DNA from: Daphnia carinata
Taxonomy: Eukaryota > Arthropoda > Branchiopoda > Diplostraca > Daphniidae
Direction: 5' to 3'
DNA: 64,000 bases
Assembly: GCF_022539665.2 (NCBI RefSeq)
Contig: NC_081338.1
Location: 1 to 64,000, forward strand
Under the pieces are notes generated by a model that was given only the letters and a program-made list of their open reading frames with translations, was not told the DNA's origin and did no database searches. The position numbers and the translations under genes were made by a program. Below, one piece after another: positions 23,501-33,770 of this stretch (its first letter is position 1; each line of letters starts with the position of its first letter).

Positions 23501-24995
23501 GATGCTGTTTGAATGTAGATCATGAAACTGATTCTATAACACTATATTCACATTGAATACACGTATATTTGATGCTGTTTGAATGTAGATATTGAAACTC
23601 ACTGTATCATACTATATTCACATTGAATACACGTATATTTGATACTGTTTGAATGTAGATCATGAAACTGATTCTATAACACTATATTCACATTGAATAC
23701 ACGTATATTTGATGCTGTTTGAATGTAGATATTGAAACTCACTGTATCATACTATATTCACATTGAATACACGTATATTTGATGCTGTTTGAATGTAGAT
23801 ATTGAAACTCACTGTATCATACTATATTCACATTGAATACACGTATATTTGATACTGTTTGAATGTAGATCATGAAACTGATTCTATAACACTATATTCA
23901 CATTGAATACACGTATATTTGATACTGTTTGAATGTAGATCATGAAACTGATTCTATAACACTATATTCACTGTGAATACACGTATCTTTGAGACTGTTT
24001 GAATGGAGATATTGAAACTGACTGTATCATACTATATTCACATTGAATACACGTATATTTGATACTGTTTGAATGTAGATCATGAAACTGATTCTATAAC
24101 ACTATATTCACATTGAATACACGTATATTTGATGCTGTTTGAATGTAGATATTGAAACTCACTGTATCATACTATATTCACATTGAATACACGTATATTT
24201 GATACTGTTTGAATGTAGATCATGAAACTGATTCTATAACACTATATTCACATTGAATACACGTATATTTGATGCTGTTTGAATGTAGATATTGAAACTC
24301 ACTGTATCATACTATATTCACATTGAATACACGTATATTGTTTCAATGTAGATATTGAAACTCACTGTATCATACTATATTCACATTGAATACACGTATA
24401 TTTGATACTGTTTGAATGTAGATCATGAAACTGATTCTATAACACTATTTTCACATTGAATACACGTATATTTGATGCTGTTTGAATGTATATATTGAAA
24501 CTCACTGTATCATACTATATTCACATTGAATACACGTATATTTGATGCTGTTTGAATGTAGATCATGAAACTGATTCTATAACACTATATTTACATTTGA
24601 ATGTAGATCATGAAACTGATTCTATAACACTATATTCACATTGAATACACGTATATTTGATGCTGTTTGAATGTAGATATTGAAACTCACTGTATCATAC
24701 TATATTCACATTGAATACACGTATATTTGATGCTGTTTGAATGTAGATCATGAAACTGATTCTATAACACTATATTCACATTGAATACACGTATATTTGA
24801 TGCTGTTTGAATGTAGATATTGAAACTCACTGTATCATACTATATTCACATTGAATACACGTATATTTGATACTGTTTGAATGTAGATCATGAAACTGAT
24901 TCTATAACACAATATTCACATTGAATACACGTATATTTGATGCTGTTTGAATGTAGATATTGAAACTCACTGTATCATACGATATTCACATTGAA
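17574..24995 (-). repeat. 70-bp satellite array with dimeric 140-bp higher-order structure
   Basis: About 106 monomers, inverted relative to 1-2962. Type A (tags 'gatactg', 'gatcatgaaactgattctat', 'aacacta') alternates with type B ('gatgctg', 'gatattgaaactcactgtat', 'catacta') over most of the array, giving an A-B unit of 140 bp. Local AA or BB runs and a few short indels interrupt the order, for example near 20030, 20515, 24340 and 24595. The array runs into the assembly gap, so its true length is unknown. Confidence 0.97.
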
Positions 24996-25095
24996 NNNNN
25001 NNNNNNNNNNNNNNNNNNNNNNNNNNNNNNNNNNNNNNNNNNNNNNNNNNNNNNNNNNNNNNNNNNNNNNNNNNNNNNNNNNNNNNNNNNNNNNN
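24996..25095. other. Assembly gap (100 N)
   Basis: Exactly 100 unknown bases join the satellite array to unrelated sequence, as in a conventional scaffold gap of unspecified size. Linkage across it is inferred by the assembler. Confidence 0.99.
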
Positions 25096-25510
25096 CATTG
25101 GCGAAAAATTTGAGCTGGAGCGTTGCCTGGCCGATCCACTGTACGGCTGGTGCGAGGGCCTATGACTACCCGTGTATCCGCCTCGATAACTCTTGCCCCT
25201 GGAAGACGCGCGTTGCATCTGCTCACTGGCTCGTCCCACAGCGTTCAGGGCGGCTTCGTCCTTGGCCGTCTGGACCATCTCTTGGATCAGCTTTTTTCCG
25301 TAGAGCCATTGGGATTCCCTCTCTGAAAAGTTGCGCTCGTTAGCCAACAGAGATATAAACGAAGGATTCGTTTGGGATAAGATGTTTAGCCGACGCCTGC
25401 GCGTCACATCGTTAAATGAGCAGGCCCATAACTGCATGGAATCTTCCACTGCTTCTTGGATCTCAATTGAAACAAAATTTGAAACATTTGAAACAATTGG
25501 AACGCTAATG
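25096..25510 (-). pseudogene. Gag-like retroelement fragment (DIRS-like?), truncated by gap
   Basis: A minus-strand open frame enters from about 25500 and runs into the N gap. It has the pattern 'VTRRRRLNILSQTNPSF', then a 'LYGKKL' block, then a Ser/Gly/Arg-rich tail. From memory this resembles the capsid-like ORF of DIRS-type retroelements in crustaceans and cnidarians, with RR..IL and LFG-like blocks. No reverse transcriptase or recombinase is present on this side of the gap. The 5' limit is uncertain. Confidence 0.4.
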
Positions 25511-26104
25511 TGAAAGGAGGCCGCAAGGGGGCTGGCTGTCAAACCAGTTTTTTGCAAATTTCACGTTCACGCGTACATTTTATGCGCATGGTTCCGTCAT
25601 CAGAACATTTTTTTTTTTTAATTTTCTATCGTTTGATGCCCATTAGGTCACATTTCTTTGAGTTTTCGTCGAGATCGAGCTCGAAACTGCAGGCTTCACG
25701 GGCCTTTGCCTACTCCAAGCCCAACATGGAGCACACGGCTTTACCTGTGCAGTGCACTGTCAACCTGTCAACACAGTGACTGTACTTTGTACTAGCAGCA
25801 TAATCCTCGCGATTTTTGTTTACGTTTCAATCCCAACGAAAGTGCAAGACGAGCAGTGCAGCATTCGACTCCAGTGTTTGTCAAGCACTGGAGTTTGGTC
25901 AAGAGCAACATGAGAAAAAAAACACGAATAAGGTAGGTACATCAAGAACATTTGATCATATTGTCTTCAGGCTAACCTAGTTCCTTAATATCTCTAGACA
26001 CTCTTCTCTCGCAAGTGATTGAAAATAAAAAATGAAAAAAAAACATCAAGGCAATACATTAAGCATGAACCAACCATGCAACACATCAAGACGTTGAGCA
26101 GCTG
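25511..26104. other. No gene seen; contains a 9-bp-arm hairpin
   Basis: Apart from a perfect hairpin at 25868-25894 (arms ACTCCAGTG / CACTGGAGT, 9-nt loop) and T- and A-runs, nothing is recognised. The right part should be the 3' untranslated region of the minus-strand gene that ends at 26105. Confidence 0.5.
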
Positions 26105-29100
26105 TCACTTTGGTAACTGAGCCCGTTTCTTCCTCTGCTCTTCCAGCCACTCATTCTTTGACTGCGGATTATTCAAAGGGCAATATCTCAGCCCACGAGA
26201 CTGGCTGTGTCCCGTATCCGCGGTCATCACCAATCCGCAATTACGGCAGGTATAGTCTTTCCGAACCAACTTGCCTGTCGAAAGGGGGAGATTGTTAGTG
26301 TTAGTGAAACAACATGAAATCCCTCTAACCTGATTACTTTTTTCTGTAAGAGCTGCGCCCGCTGCTGCTGCTTCTGCTTCAGCCTTCCTCTTCCGCCAAT
26401 CTGTGGTTCGTCGGGCTCGTCCTCTCGATGGATTCGCCTCCGATGAAGGCCCTGCAATGGCTTGGAAAAGAAAAGAACGGTCAATTACATCTGTATGGAG
26501 CAAGGCAGACAACTGCCTCCCCACCTTGTTCCATAGCAGTGCGGCATTGTGGTGGGTTTGCCTCCGACGAAGGCCCTGCAATGCCTTGGAAAGCAATAAA
26601 GCGGTCAATTACATCTATTAGGAATAAGACAGAAAACTGATTTTCTACTTTGTGGCTCAATCATTCGTGATTGTGGTGCATTCGCGTCCGACGGAGACCC
26701 GGTAATGCCTTGAAAACCATACAATGATTAAATGCGTGTACTTGGAGCAAGACAGGCAACTTCACTTACCTTGTGCCTCAGGTTCAGCTCGTCGCCTCCT
26801 GACTGCCGCCTGCCCAACTGTGTCCACTGGTTCAACGAAGGCAACAGGATTTACCTGTGTGGCTGGCTGCGATGGCCGCTCTTTCGCTGCCGGCAAGGCT
26901 ACACTGGAACAGACTTCAGGTAATGGAAGCGTGCTGCCTTGAAGCAAGAGCCGGATTTCCCCGACTCTTGTTTGGTTTTTAAACCTGCAATTTTGAATTA
27001 AATTATTTAATTTCTTTTACAGACGCGAAGTCAACCAATTTACCATAACGAGAGCGTCGTCTCGTTTATTGGAAAAAGGGCAAGTCCAGTCCGCTCCACT
27101 ATTGCTGGATTTAGCATCACTCGATTTCGGGCTTCGTTGTACCGGCGGATGATTAGGCAGTAGCGAGACACGTACGGATCTTTGGCAGCGCTACTTATTT
27201 CGTTGAACAACCGGATGCAAATGGCCTCAAAAACACGGCTTTTAGAAGGCGGCAGCGACGGCGCACCCCCCGACACGAAGCATCGTTTCATGGCCTCTTG
27301 GCCAATGTGACCGGCAACGGCTTTCGATCGCCCGAATCGACCACGGGCTGGCCGAAAATTACGAGAGTACTTGAGAGGCTCCTTGTCAAATGGAGAGAGC
27401 TCGTCGTACAGTCGGATGATGATCTCGGCTTCTTCAGCTGTCACCGACAAACCTTTTAGCTCAAGGATTTTTTCTGCGAGTTTGTCGACTCTGTCCCAGC
27501 CATCGATAGAGCGCGAGTCTACCGCACGCCGATTTCCTCCTTCGTCAGTGGCGTCATCCGAAAAGCCGGCTGGCTCCGGTTCCGATATTGCATCGCATAC
27601 GATATCCAGTTCGACTCCATCGTCCTTCAAGGACGCTTCATCTTGGCCGAAGTCGTCACGTTCCATCCCTTTTTCAATGGCTTCGTCTAGGTCCAAGGGC
27701 CGGATCGCCGCATCTGACTCCTTCAGCAGATATTCGACACCAAAGAGCTCGTCAGTATACTCCGAAGGCGGTTGATACGTCGGGTCGGCGGGATGACCCA
27801 AAATAGCAGTGGAAAGCTGGTTTAACCTACCCTTTACTTGGACGTCGAAGGACCGCGTTTTTGGTGACGGCATACTTAGTGCCTCCGACGCTCTTGCTGC
27901 ATTCCAGCGGCATAATCCATCAGCTAGATATGCTTGGAAGTGTAGCTCATTTCCTGCCGTCCCTGTAAAAAGACGGTTCATTTCGCATATATTTTACAAG
28001 CATTTTATTAATACCTTTTTTTTTTACCTGGAATGAAATTTTTCAGATGACTGTGGAAACTTTCCAGCGACGTCGACCCACGGGCGCATCGGTATATGGG
28101 AAGTGTAACGTTCCCTTTCAAAATTTCTCCTGTTTTGGTGTACAATTGTACCCCGTCTGGATCCTGCAGACAAACGACGTGATGCTTTTCCGTGCCCCAG
28201 ATGTCCAGCGCTTCGTCGCGGAGTAATAGGACTCCAAGGGTGTCGGTAGCGTCCAGCAGCGAGAGAAACATGCTCTCCAACAAACGGACGCAATTCTCCG
28301 TCCCCCTTGTTTTGCAACGGCAGTGTCGGGCAAGTTCGGCTTTGGTGATCGCTTTTGCCACAGCGCTATCGGAGGGATTGCTCACGCCGGCCAGTTGCAG
28401 CTCGCTCCTTTTTGCCCGTCGCAACAGGGCCATGTCATTGCCGTCCCATTCGAAAACGCTCGTCGACACCTGGGCCATAAAGGTTCCATACAGGGGATGC
28501 GACTCGTTGGTACAGGCCTTCCAAAGGCGCCGCATGAAGTGCCAGCAATCTAGCCTGATAGGTAAGTTTTCCCATTTGTGAAAAAGTTTCTGACATTTTG
28601 ATGGGCCTTCTTGCTTGCAGCAGTCCCTGTCAGTGTAGAGCACCATTGGACGTGGCTGACCAGCATTAGAAAAACGACTCATTAAACCATCAGCCATGTG
28701 TCCCAAGTTCGAGATGCTTTCGGACGTGGTGAGAAGAGATATAAGGATTTCTCCTTTCTCGTTCCCTACATTCGTACACCAGGATGCTGTATTGGCCCAC
28801 TGCCCTTGGGGTTTTCCTTGTAATTTTTTTGGTTGAGTCGATCTTCAGTATGGTCCCGTAAATTGATGTCATACTTGCTTTCAGATCGTCAAGTCGCGAC
28901 CAAACATCCCGGACATACGTCGCCAGGAACCATTTCGCCGTCGGGAGAGAGGAAAATGCAGGAGGATCTTCATAAATGCAAGGAGGGAATCCAATGGATT
29001 CGCGACTTCGTTTGTGCCGCGCACAATCGGCCAAGTACATGACCGTCTTCCGCATCCATTCTTCACTATGAAGCTCACAAATGTAGCTGCATACGGCCGT

Positions 29101-30292
29101 CGGACTGTTGCCAATCGTCCGAGCCCTCATCATACCGACAACTGATTTATCAGCGGCGAACTTGCGAGTTAGAACGATAGGGAAGCGAAATTTTATCGCG
29201 TCTGGGAGCTGTTCAATTAGACGCGAATCGTACGAAATAAAAGTGCCTTTGCAAGACCGGCACTCCAGGTATTCAGCAGCAAGGTAGTATCGATTTTTAA
29301 TGTCTATCACGGTCCTAACCCTATTGTACAACCCTTTAGAGGTCAGTGGGTTGTTCCTTCCGCAGTTCGGGCAGTTAAAATTGTATGCCCACATCTTCCG
29401 AGGCATCCACAAGAAGAGTCGCCTATGGAAGTACGGATTCACCATAGGAGAGGCCATGAAATCCGGACCGGGAACAGGCGGCGGATACCACCACAACTTC
29501 AAGTTCATCACCAGTGCACCTTTGGATGCAAAGAGTTCGTGCCCGATCCAGCTTTGGTCGTGGGGCAGCAGTGTGTCCTTCCAGCCTAGGGGAAGACGGT
29601 TGGCGAAATCGATATTTCGTCCCCGCAAAGTCGGCGGTGGCTGCGACGAAACAGCGAAAGACGGCAATGGTTCCAATGAATCAGCCAAATGCGGCAATGG
29701 TTGCGATGGATCGGCGAAAGTCGGCGGCGTCTGCGACGAAGCTGCGAAAGGCGGCAATGGTTGTGATGAATCGGTCAAATGCGGCAATGGTTGCGATGGA
29801 CCGGCGAAAGTCGGCGTCGGTTGTGACGAAGTGGTAAAAGTCGGTGGTTGTTGCGACGAAGCCGCCAAAGTCGGCAACGGGGGTGATGAAGCGGCCAAAG
29901 TCGACGGCGGCGGCTGCGATGAAGTGGCCAAATTAGACGGTGGCGGCTGCGACGAAGTGGCCAAATTCGACGGCGGTGGCTGCGACGACGAAGTGGCCGA
30001 AGTCGACGGCCTAGGTTCGTCGGCCTTATTGTCAGGTATTAGTGCTTTGTACACTAACAATACATTAAAAATTGATTTTCCTTACCGTATGATAGCCACA
30101 ATTGCAGTTGACCGGGCGGCCAAATATATCCTTATAATTAACTGGGCACTTGTCAATCTTTTCCTTTGCCGCTGCCCACTTCGACGATGGCCGTGGGTGT
30201 TGGCCTTTGCTAAACTTGAACTTGCTGGCGGCGTAGTCACGCAAACGGGCCCTCCATTCGTTATCGGTAAGTCCCACTTTGGGCATTTTCAT
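26105..30292 (-). CDS. DUF6729-type multi-exon gene, probable transposase-like protein
   Basis: Seven coding exons on the minus strand: 30292-30086, 30024-28028, 27962-27044, 26984-26770, 26708-26649, 26584-26525, 26460-26105. The GT-AG introns are 59-65 bp. Phases match at every junction, and the exons total 3814 nt, one base more than 1271 codons. The extra base fits an A7 run at 28824-28830, where the downstream frame is shifted. The protein has a Cys/His-bearing N-end, an SSQPPP-rich low-complexity stretch, then a block with CPNCG and CRSC pairs and DKSVVGMMRARTIGNSPTA, which I recall from a fish and invertebrate family labelled DUF6729. Possible DDE residues: D in LKIDSTKK, D in LYTDRDCC, E in TSLESFH. 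The last exon has a CRNCG..C zinc-ribbon-like end. Function is unproven; it may be a transposon gene or a domesticated one. Confidence 0.75.
26461..26769 (-). repeat. Triplicated small exon with its introns
   Basis: Exons 26708-26649, 26584-26525 and the start of 26460-26105 are diverged copies of one another (IxGxxSxANxP pattern). The upstream introns are also alike ('tgtaattgaccg' just before the acceptor). The two internal copies are exactly 60 nt and phase 1 at both ends, so each adds 20 residues without breaking the frame. This is tandem exon-plus-intron duplication. Confidence 0.8.
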
Positions 30293-30944
30293 TCACTTCA
30301 ACAGTAGAAGAAACTGCAGTTGTACGTTTACTACACGAACACTATATTCTTTTGTTTATTTAGGAACACTTCCGCTTTACCACACGGTTAATAGCACTAG
30401 TAGTTCACGTCAAGATACACAACCAATCAGAAAATGTCGACAGCCTTGAAAATATACGGCGATGAAGACGGAACTATCCTTGTAGGTTACTGTACTTAAA
30501 CTGCACTCGTTTGTAAATTTAGGCACTTTTCCACTTTGTCAAACACTAGGCCTACATGAAGTAATTACATAGCACAACCAGTTTACGTCGAAATGAACAA
30601 CAAGGAACTCGTCGACAACGCGATGAAACGCGACGAAACGTTTACGCGTTTACGAACACTGCGATAATGGATTCGACGAATTACTTGACTCATTCGAACG
30701 GTCCGTAAGTTGTTATTTACAACTTTAAATCTTTGCATCGTCGCGCGTGTATTGGTTGCATCGGTTTTTCACAGTGTTGCGTTATTCCCAATGTATTGTG
30801 TCATCGCGTCAATCGCTCACTTTTCTTTGCAGTGTTTGAAAGACACAAAGTGTATTTTGTCGCATCAGACTGACGTGAAATACAATTTCAACAACATATT
30901 CAAAACTTCCGTCAAAACTTGCTCCGACAAAGCGGAGTAAAAGG
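30293..30944. other. Upstream region of the DUF6729-type gene
   Basis: No coding exon is recognised. Two diverged direct copies of about 90 bp lie near 30350-30425 and 30510-30600 ('tttaggaacacttccgcttt' versus 'tttaggcacttttccacttt'), perhaps a promoter or subterminal repeat. Confidence 0.4.
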
Positions 30945-31010
30945 CCTTCTTCCTCCTCTTTTCCCTTCTTCCCCCTCCTTCCCCCTTTCCCCCCCTTTCT
31001 TTCCCCTTTT
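30945..31010 (+). repeat. Polypyrimidine tract at left array border
   Basis: Sixty-six bases of almost pure C and T on the plus strand, immediately outside the fold-back U6 fragment. It mirrors the (TTC)n tract at the right border. Confidence 0.85.
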
Positions 31011-31018
31011 GCCCCGGG

Positions 31019-31042
31019 ACAGAGAAGATTACGCCCCAGCTT
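31019..31042 (+). repeat. Inverted U6 fragment at left border
   Basis: Bases 31019-31037 (acagagaagattacgcccc) are a near-perfect inverted copy of the U6 stretch at 31050-31072. Together they form a fold-back with a loop of about 12 bases. Confidence 0.8.
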
Positions 31043-31055
31043 TTGCGCAGGGGCC

Positions 31056-31095
<40 letters not shown>

Positions 31096-31111
31096 ATTCC
31101 GTATGGAATAC
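31043..31111 (-). pseudogene. Truncated U6 snRNA (5' two thirds), left array end
   Basis: Matches U6 from its 5' hairpin to the 'TGCGCAA' segment, then breaks into the inverted fragment. The 3' stem, Sm-like tail and terminator are absent. Confidence 0.9.
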
Positions 31112-31825
31112 AACACCAAGCGTGCCAACCAAAGCTTTTATACCTCTTGTAGTTCAAGTGTCATTGGTTGCTGCAGGTTAACGTTGAAAGTATGGGAATT
31201 GGATCTAGTTAGTAGTGAACGTTAGCCATCCGTCAGTTTTGTAAAGTGAACTATATTCAGGTACTTACTGGCCGATGGCTAGTAGTGCCTAGTAGTGCCC
31301 TCAGGCTGATTGCACGAAATAATAGTCATGTTACGTTAAGGGATTTTGAGTTGTCAGCGTTATCGGCTAAATTGACGTAGCGTGATTTTCTTACATTTAG
31401 TTGATGCGCCAATTAACGCGTTATTTCAACGATACATTAACGTAAGTGTTCACGTGATTGTAACAATTTTGATAAAAGTACAGGAAAAGCATAGCCGCTT
31501 TATATATTCATTCGGTAAAAATAGCGACATGTTTTGAAATAGTGTGTTGTTTAACGTTACCCAATAAAGCTTTTGTAACATCAACCCCTTATATTATTCA
31601 TTAACGTAATGCATTAGGGCATTAAGTCCCAAATATACTGCTAAATCCAAGGCGTATAAAAATTTAACCTATGAGCGCTGCTCTTATTATCAGGAAAAAT
31701 GTTTCTCGAGCTAGTAAAATGGAAGGGTTTGGGGAATTTGAATGCAGTCCAAAGGGTCCGATTGGTAATGAGGTACAGCAAAACAAATGGAAACAATTAC
31801 CAAATAGTAAAACTGAACCAAAATT
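31112..31825. other. Array spacer, unit 1 (representative of all units)
   Basis: About 715 bp between the tRNA-Tyr 3' end and the U6 5' end, repeated in every unit with very few changes. It holds the U6 promoter at its left end: TATAAAAG at 31142-31135, 24-31 bp upstream of U6. On the plus strand it has a TATAAAAA at 31655 preceded by 'agtcccaaatatactgcta', vaguely like an snRNA promoter element. No other RNA gene was recognised. Confidence 0.6.
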
Positions 31826-31914
31826 TCCTTCGAACCGGAGTTGAACCAGTGACCTATGGATAACTCATTTTATAGCCTACAGTCCACCGCTCTACCAACT
31901 GAGCTATCGAAGGA
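31826..31914 (-). tRNA. tRNA-Tyr(GUA), unit 1
   Basis: Cloverleaf with acceptor TCCTTCGA/TCGAAGGA, anticodon GTA and T-loop TTCAACTCC. A 15-nt intron sits one base 3' of the anticodon, the canonical site. An oligo-T stretch lies just downstream. Confidence 0.95.
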
Positions 31915-32082
31915 ATAATTCAAATTCGACTTAGTTTTCTACACGCTTCGGGGCAACTGAGTCAATTTCGGAAAGTAGTTACATAAAGTTTTTGCTTCTA
32001 TCCCAATTTGCACACAAAATAGCGTTGCATGACGGTTGCCTTGGCCTCTTGTGATTATCTACACACTGCTATCTACATGGAC

Positions 32083-32159
32083 GCAGATGGTAGGATTCGA
32101 ACCCACCCAGAAGGAAACTGATTTCTAGTCAGTCGCCTTAATCACTCGGCCACATCTGC
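32083..32159 (-). tRNA. tRNA-Ser(AGA)-like, short variable arm, unit 1
   Basis: Acceptor GCAGATG/CATCTGC, anticodon loop CTAGAAA (AGA). It is 77 nt rather than the 81 nt of intact copies: the variable arm is cut to about 10 nt and the T-stem has a G-U pair. Charging by seryl-tRNA synthetase may be impaired. Confidence 0.75.
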
Positions 32160-32256
32160 ATAGGACTTGTATCGAGGGCGATTCATTCAGTGCTAGTATG
32201 ACAAATCATAATTTCAAATACAATTATGGACATGAATTTTTCTTTGAATTTCTTTG

Positions 32257-32340
32257 TGTCAGAAGAGGGATTCGAACCCTCGCCCAGAGAACTGGACTGC
32301 GACCTGAACGCAGCGCCTTGGACCGCTCGGCCATCCTGAC
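32257..32340 (-). tRNA. tRNA-Leu(CAG), unit 1
   Basis: 84 nt class II tRNA. Acceptor GTCAGGA/TTCTGAC with A discriminator, anticodon loop TTCAGGT, long variable arm, T-loop TTCGAAT. No T4 terminator follows before tRNA-Ser. Confidence 0.96.
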
Positions 32341-32453
32341 ATGAACGCACTTTGCTATCTCTTCGAAGCGGAAGTATGCAAGTCACACGTGTGACGATAA
32401 CTCATCTATTGCATGCTGCTTGTAACGTCTGTCACATGCATTAAATAAACACT

Positions 32454-32538
32454 GCCTCCTATGAGAATTGAACTCATGACCACTAGTTAGCAACAATGAA
32501 AGTACAAGACTAGTGCTCTGCCACTGAGCTAAGGAGGC
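32454..32538 (-). tRNA. tRNA-Thr(UGU), unit 1
   Basis: Acceptor GCCTCCT/AGGAGGC, anticodon stem CTAGT/ACTAG, anticodon TGT. A 14-nt intron lies one base 3' of the anticodon. No T4 run follows before tRNA-Leu. Confidence 0.94.
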
Positions 32539-32609
32539 TCATTTGTCAAAACTGCAAGAACATGGCATTGCGTATTAAACGGGCTTTTGCTACAATAATA
32601 AATAAAGAA

Positions 32610-32658
32610 AAAATGTGGAACGCTTCACGATTTTGCGTGTCATCCTTGCGCAGGGGCC

Positions 32659-32698
<40 letters not shown>

Positions 32699-32714
32699 AT
32701 TCCGTATGGAATAC
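32610..32714 (-). ncRNA. U6 snRNA, unit 1
   Basis: 105-nt U6 with the ACAGAGA box, the GATTAGCATGGCCCC core with the AGC triad, the internal stem-loop and a T6 terminator. The 5' hairpin is GTATTCC-ATAC-GGAATAC, a perfect 7-bp stem whose sequence differs from the usual animal one. It pairs with U4 and catalyses splicing in the nucleus. Confidence 0.97.
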
Positions 32715-32737
32715 AACACCAAGCGTGCCAACCAAAG

Positions 32738-32745
32738 CTTTTATA
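32738..32745 (-). promoter_or_regulatory. U6 TATA box (unit 1; same in all units)
   Basis: TATAAAAG at -31 to -24 from the predicted U6 start is typical of a type 3 Pol III promoter. The same octamer stands at the same distance in every unit. The upstream proximal element could not be assigned with confidence. Confidence 0.75.
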
Positions 32746-33430
32746 CCTCTTGTAGTTCAAGTGTCATTGGTTGCTGCAGGTTAACGTTGAAAGTATGGGA
32801 ATTGGATCTAGTTAGTAGTGAACGTTAGCCATCCGTCAGTTTTGTAAAGTGAACTATATTCAGGTACTTACTGGCCGATGGCTAGTAGTGCCTAGTAGTG
32901 CCCTCAGGCTGATTGCACGAAATAATAGTCATGTTACGTTAAGGGATTTTGAGTTGTCAGCGTTATCGGCTAAATTGACGTAGCGTGATTTTCTTACATT
33001 TAGTTGATGCGCCAATTAACGCGTTATTTCAACGATACATTAACGTAAGTGTTCACGTGATTGTAACAATTTTGATAAAAGTACAGGAAAAGCATAGCCG
33101 CTTTATATATTCATTCGGTAAAAATAGCGACATGTTTTGAAATAGTGTGTTGTTTAACGTTACCCAATAAAGCTTTTGTAACATCAACCCCTTATATTAT
33201 TCATTAACGTAATGCATTAGGGCATTAAGTCCCAAATATACTGCTAAATCCAAGGCGTATAAAAATTGTTAACCTATGAGCGCTGCTCTTATTATCAGGA
33301 AAAATGTTTCTCGAGCTAGTAAAATGGAAGGGTTTGGGGAATTTGAATGCAGTCCAAAGGGTCCGATTGGTAATGAGGTACAGCAAAACAAATGGAAACA
33401 ATTACCAAATAGTAAAACTGAAGTAAAATA

Positions 33431-33525
33431 TCCTTCGAACCGGAGTTGAACCAGTGACCTATGGATAACTCGATAATCACCTTTAGTCTACAGTCCACCG
33501 CTCTACCAACTGAGCTATCGAAGGA
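33431..33525 (-). tRNA. tRNA-Tyr(GUA), unit 2
   Basis: Exons as in unit 1. The intron is 21 nt (type a, beginning ACTAAAGGTG), unlike the 15-nt intron of unit 1. Confidence 0.95.
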
Positions 33526-33693
33526 ATAATTCAAATTCGACTTAGTTTTCTACACGCTTCGGGGCAACTGAGTCAATTTCGGAAAGTAGTTACATAAAGT
33601 TTTTGCTTCTATCCCAATTTGCACACAAAATAGCGTTGCATGACGGTTGCCTTGGCCTCTTGTGATTATCTACACACTGCTATCTGCATGGAC

Positions 33694-33770
33694 GCAGATG
33701 GTAGGATTCGGACCCACCCAAAAGGAAACTGATTTCTAGTCATTCGCCTTAATCACTCGGCCACATCTGC
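33694..33770 (-). pseudogene. tRNA-Ser(AGA) degraded copy, unit 2
   Basis: Anticodon-stem mismatch (CATTC for CAGTC on plus), T-loop change (TTCGAA to TCCGAA) and a T4 run in the variable arm on the transcribed strand, an internal Pol III terminator. Confidence 0.8.

Noticed and set aside
26286..26340. A 55-bp GT-AG intron in the last exon of the DUF6729-type gene
   Set aside because: Removing it shifts the frame to an early stop, while reading through keeps the frame to the zinc-ribbon end and makes the exon total fit.
30054..30085. A 32-bp first intron in the DUF6729-type gene
   Set aside because: Too short for splicing; the acceptor at 30025 gives a 61-bp intron like the others and keeps phase.
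29300..30307. Plus-strand 335-codon frame
   Set aside because: It is the antisense of the repetitive SSQPPP-coding exon on the minus strand; its Gly/Cys repeats mirror that low-complexity stretch.
31112..31825. Further small RNA gene (U1, U5, U6atac, 7SK) in the array spacer
   Set aside because: No diagnostic motif of these RNAs was found; a fragment like a U1 5' end ('tacttactgg') is not followed by U1 sequence.
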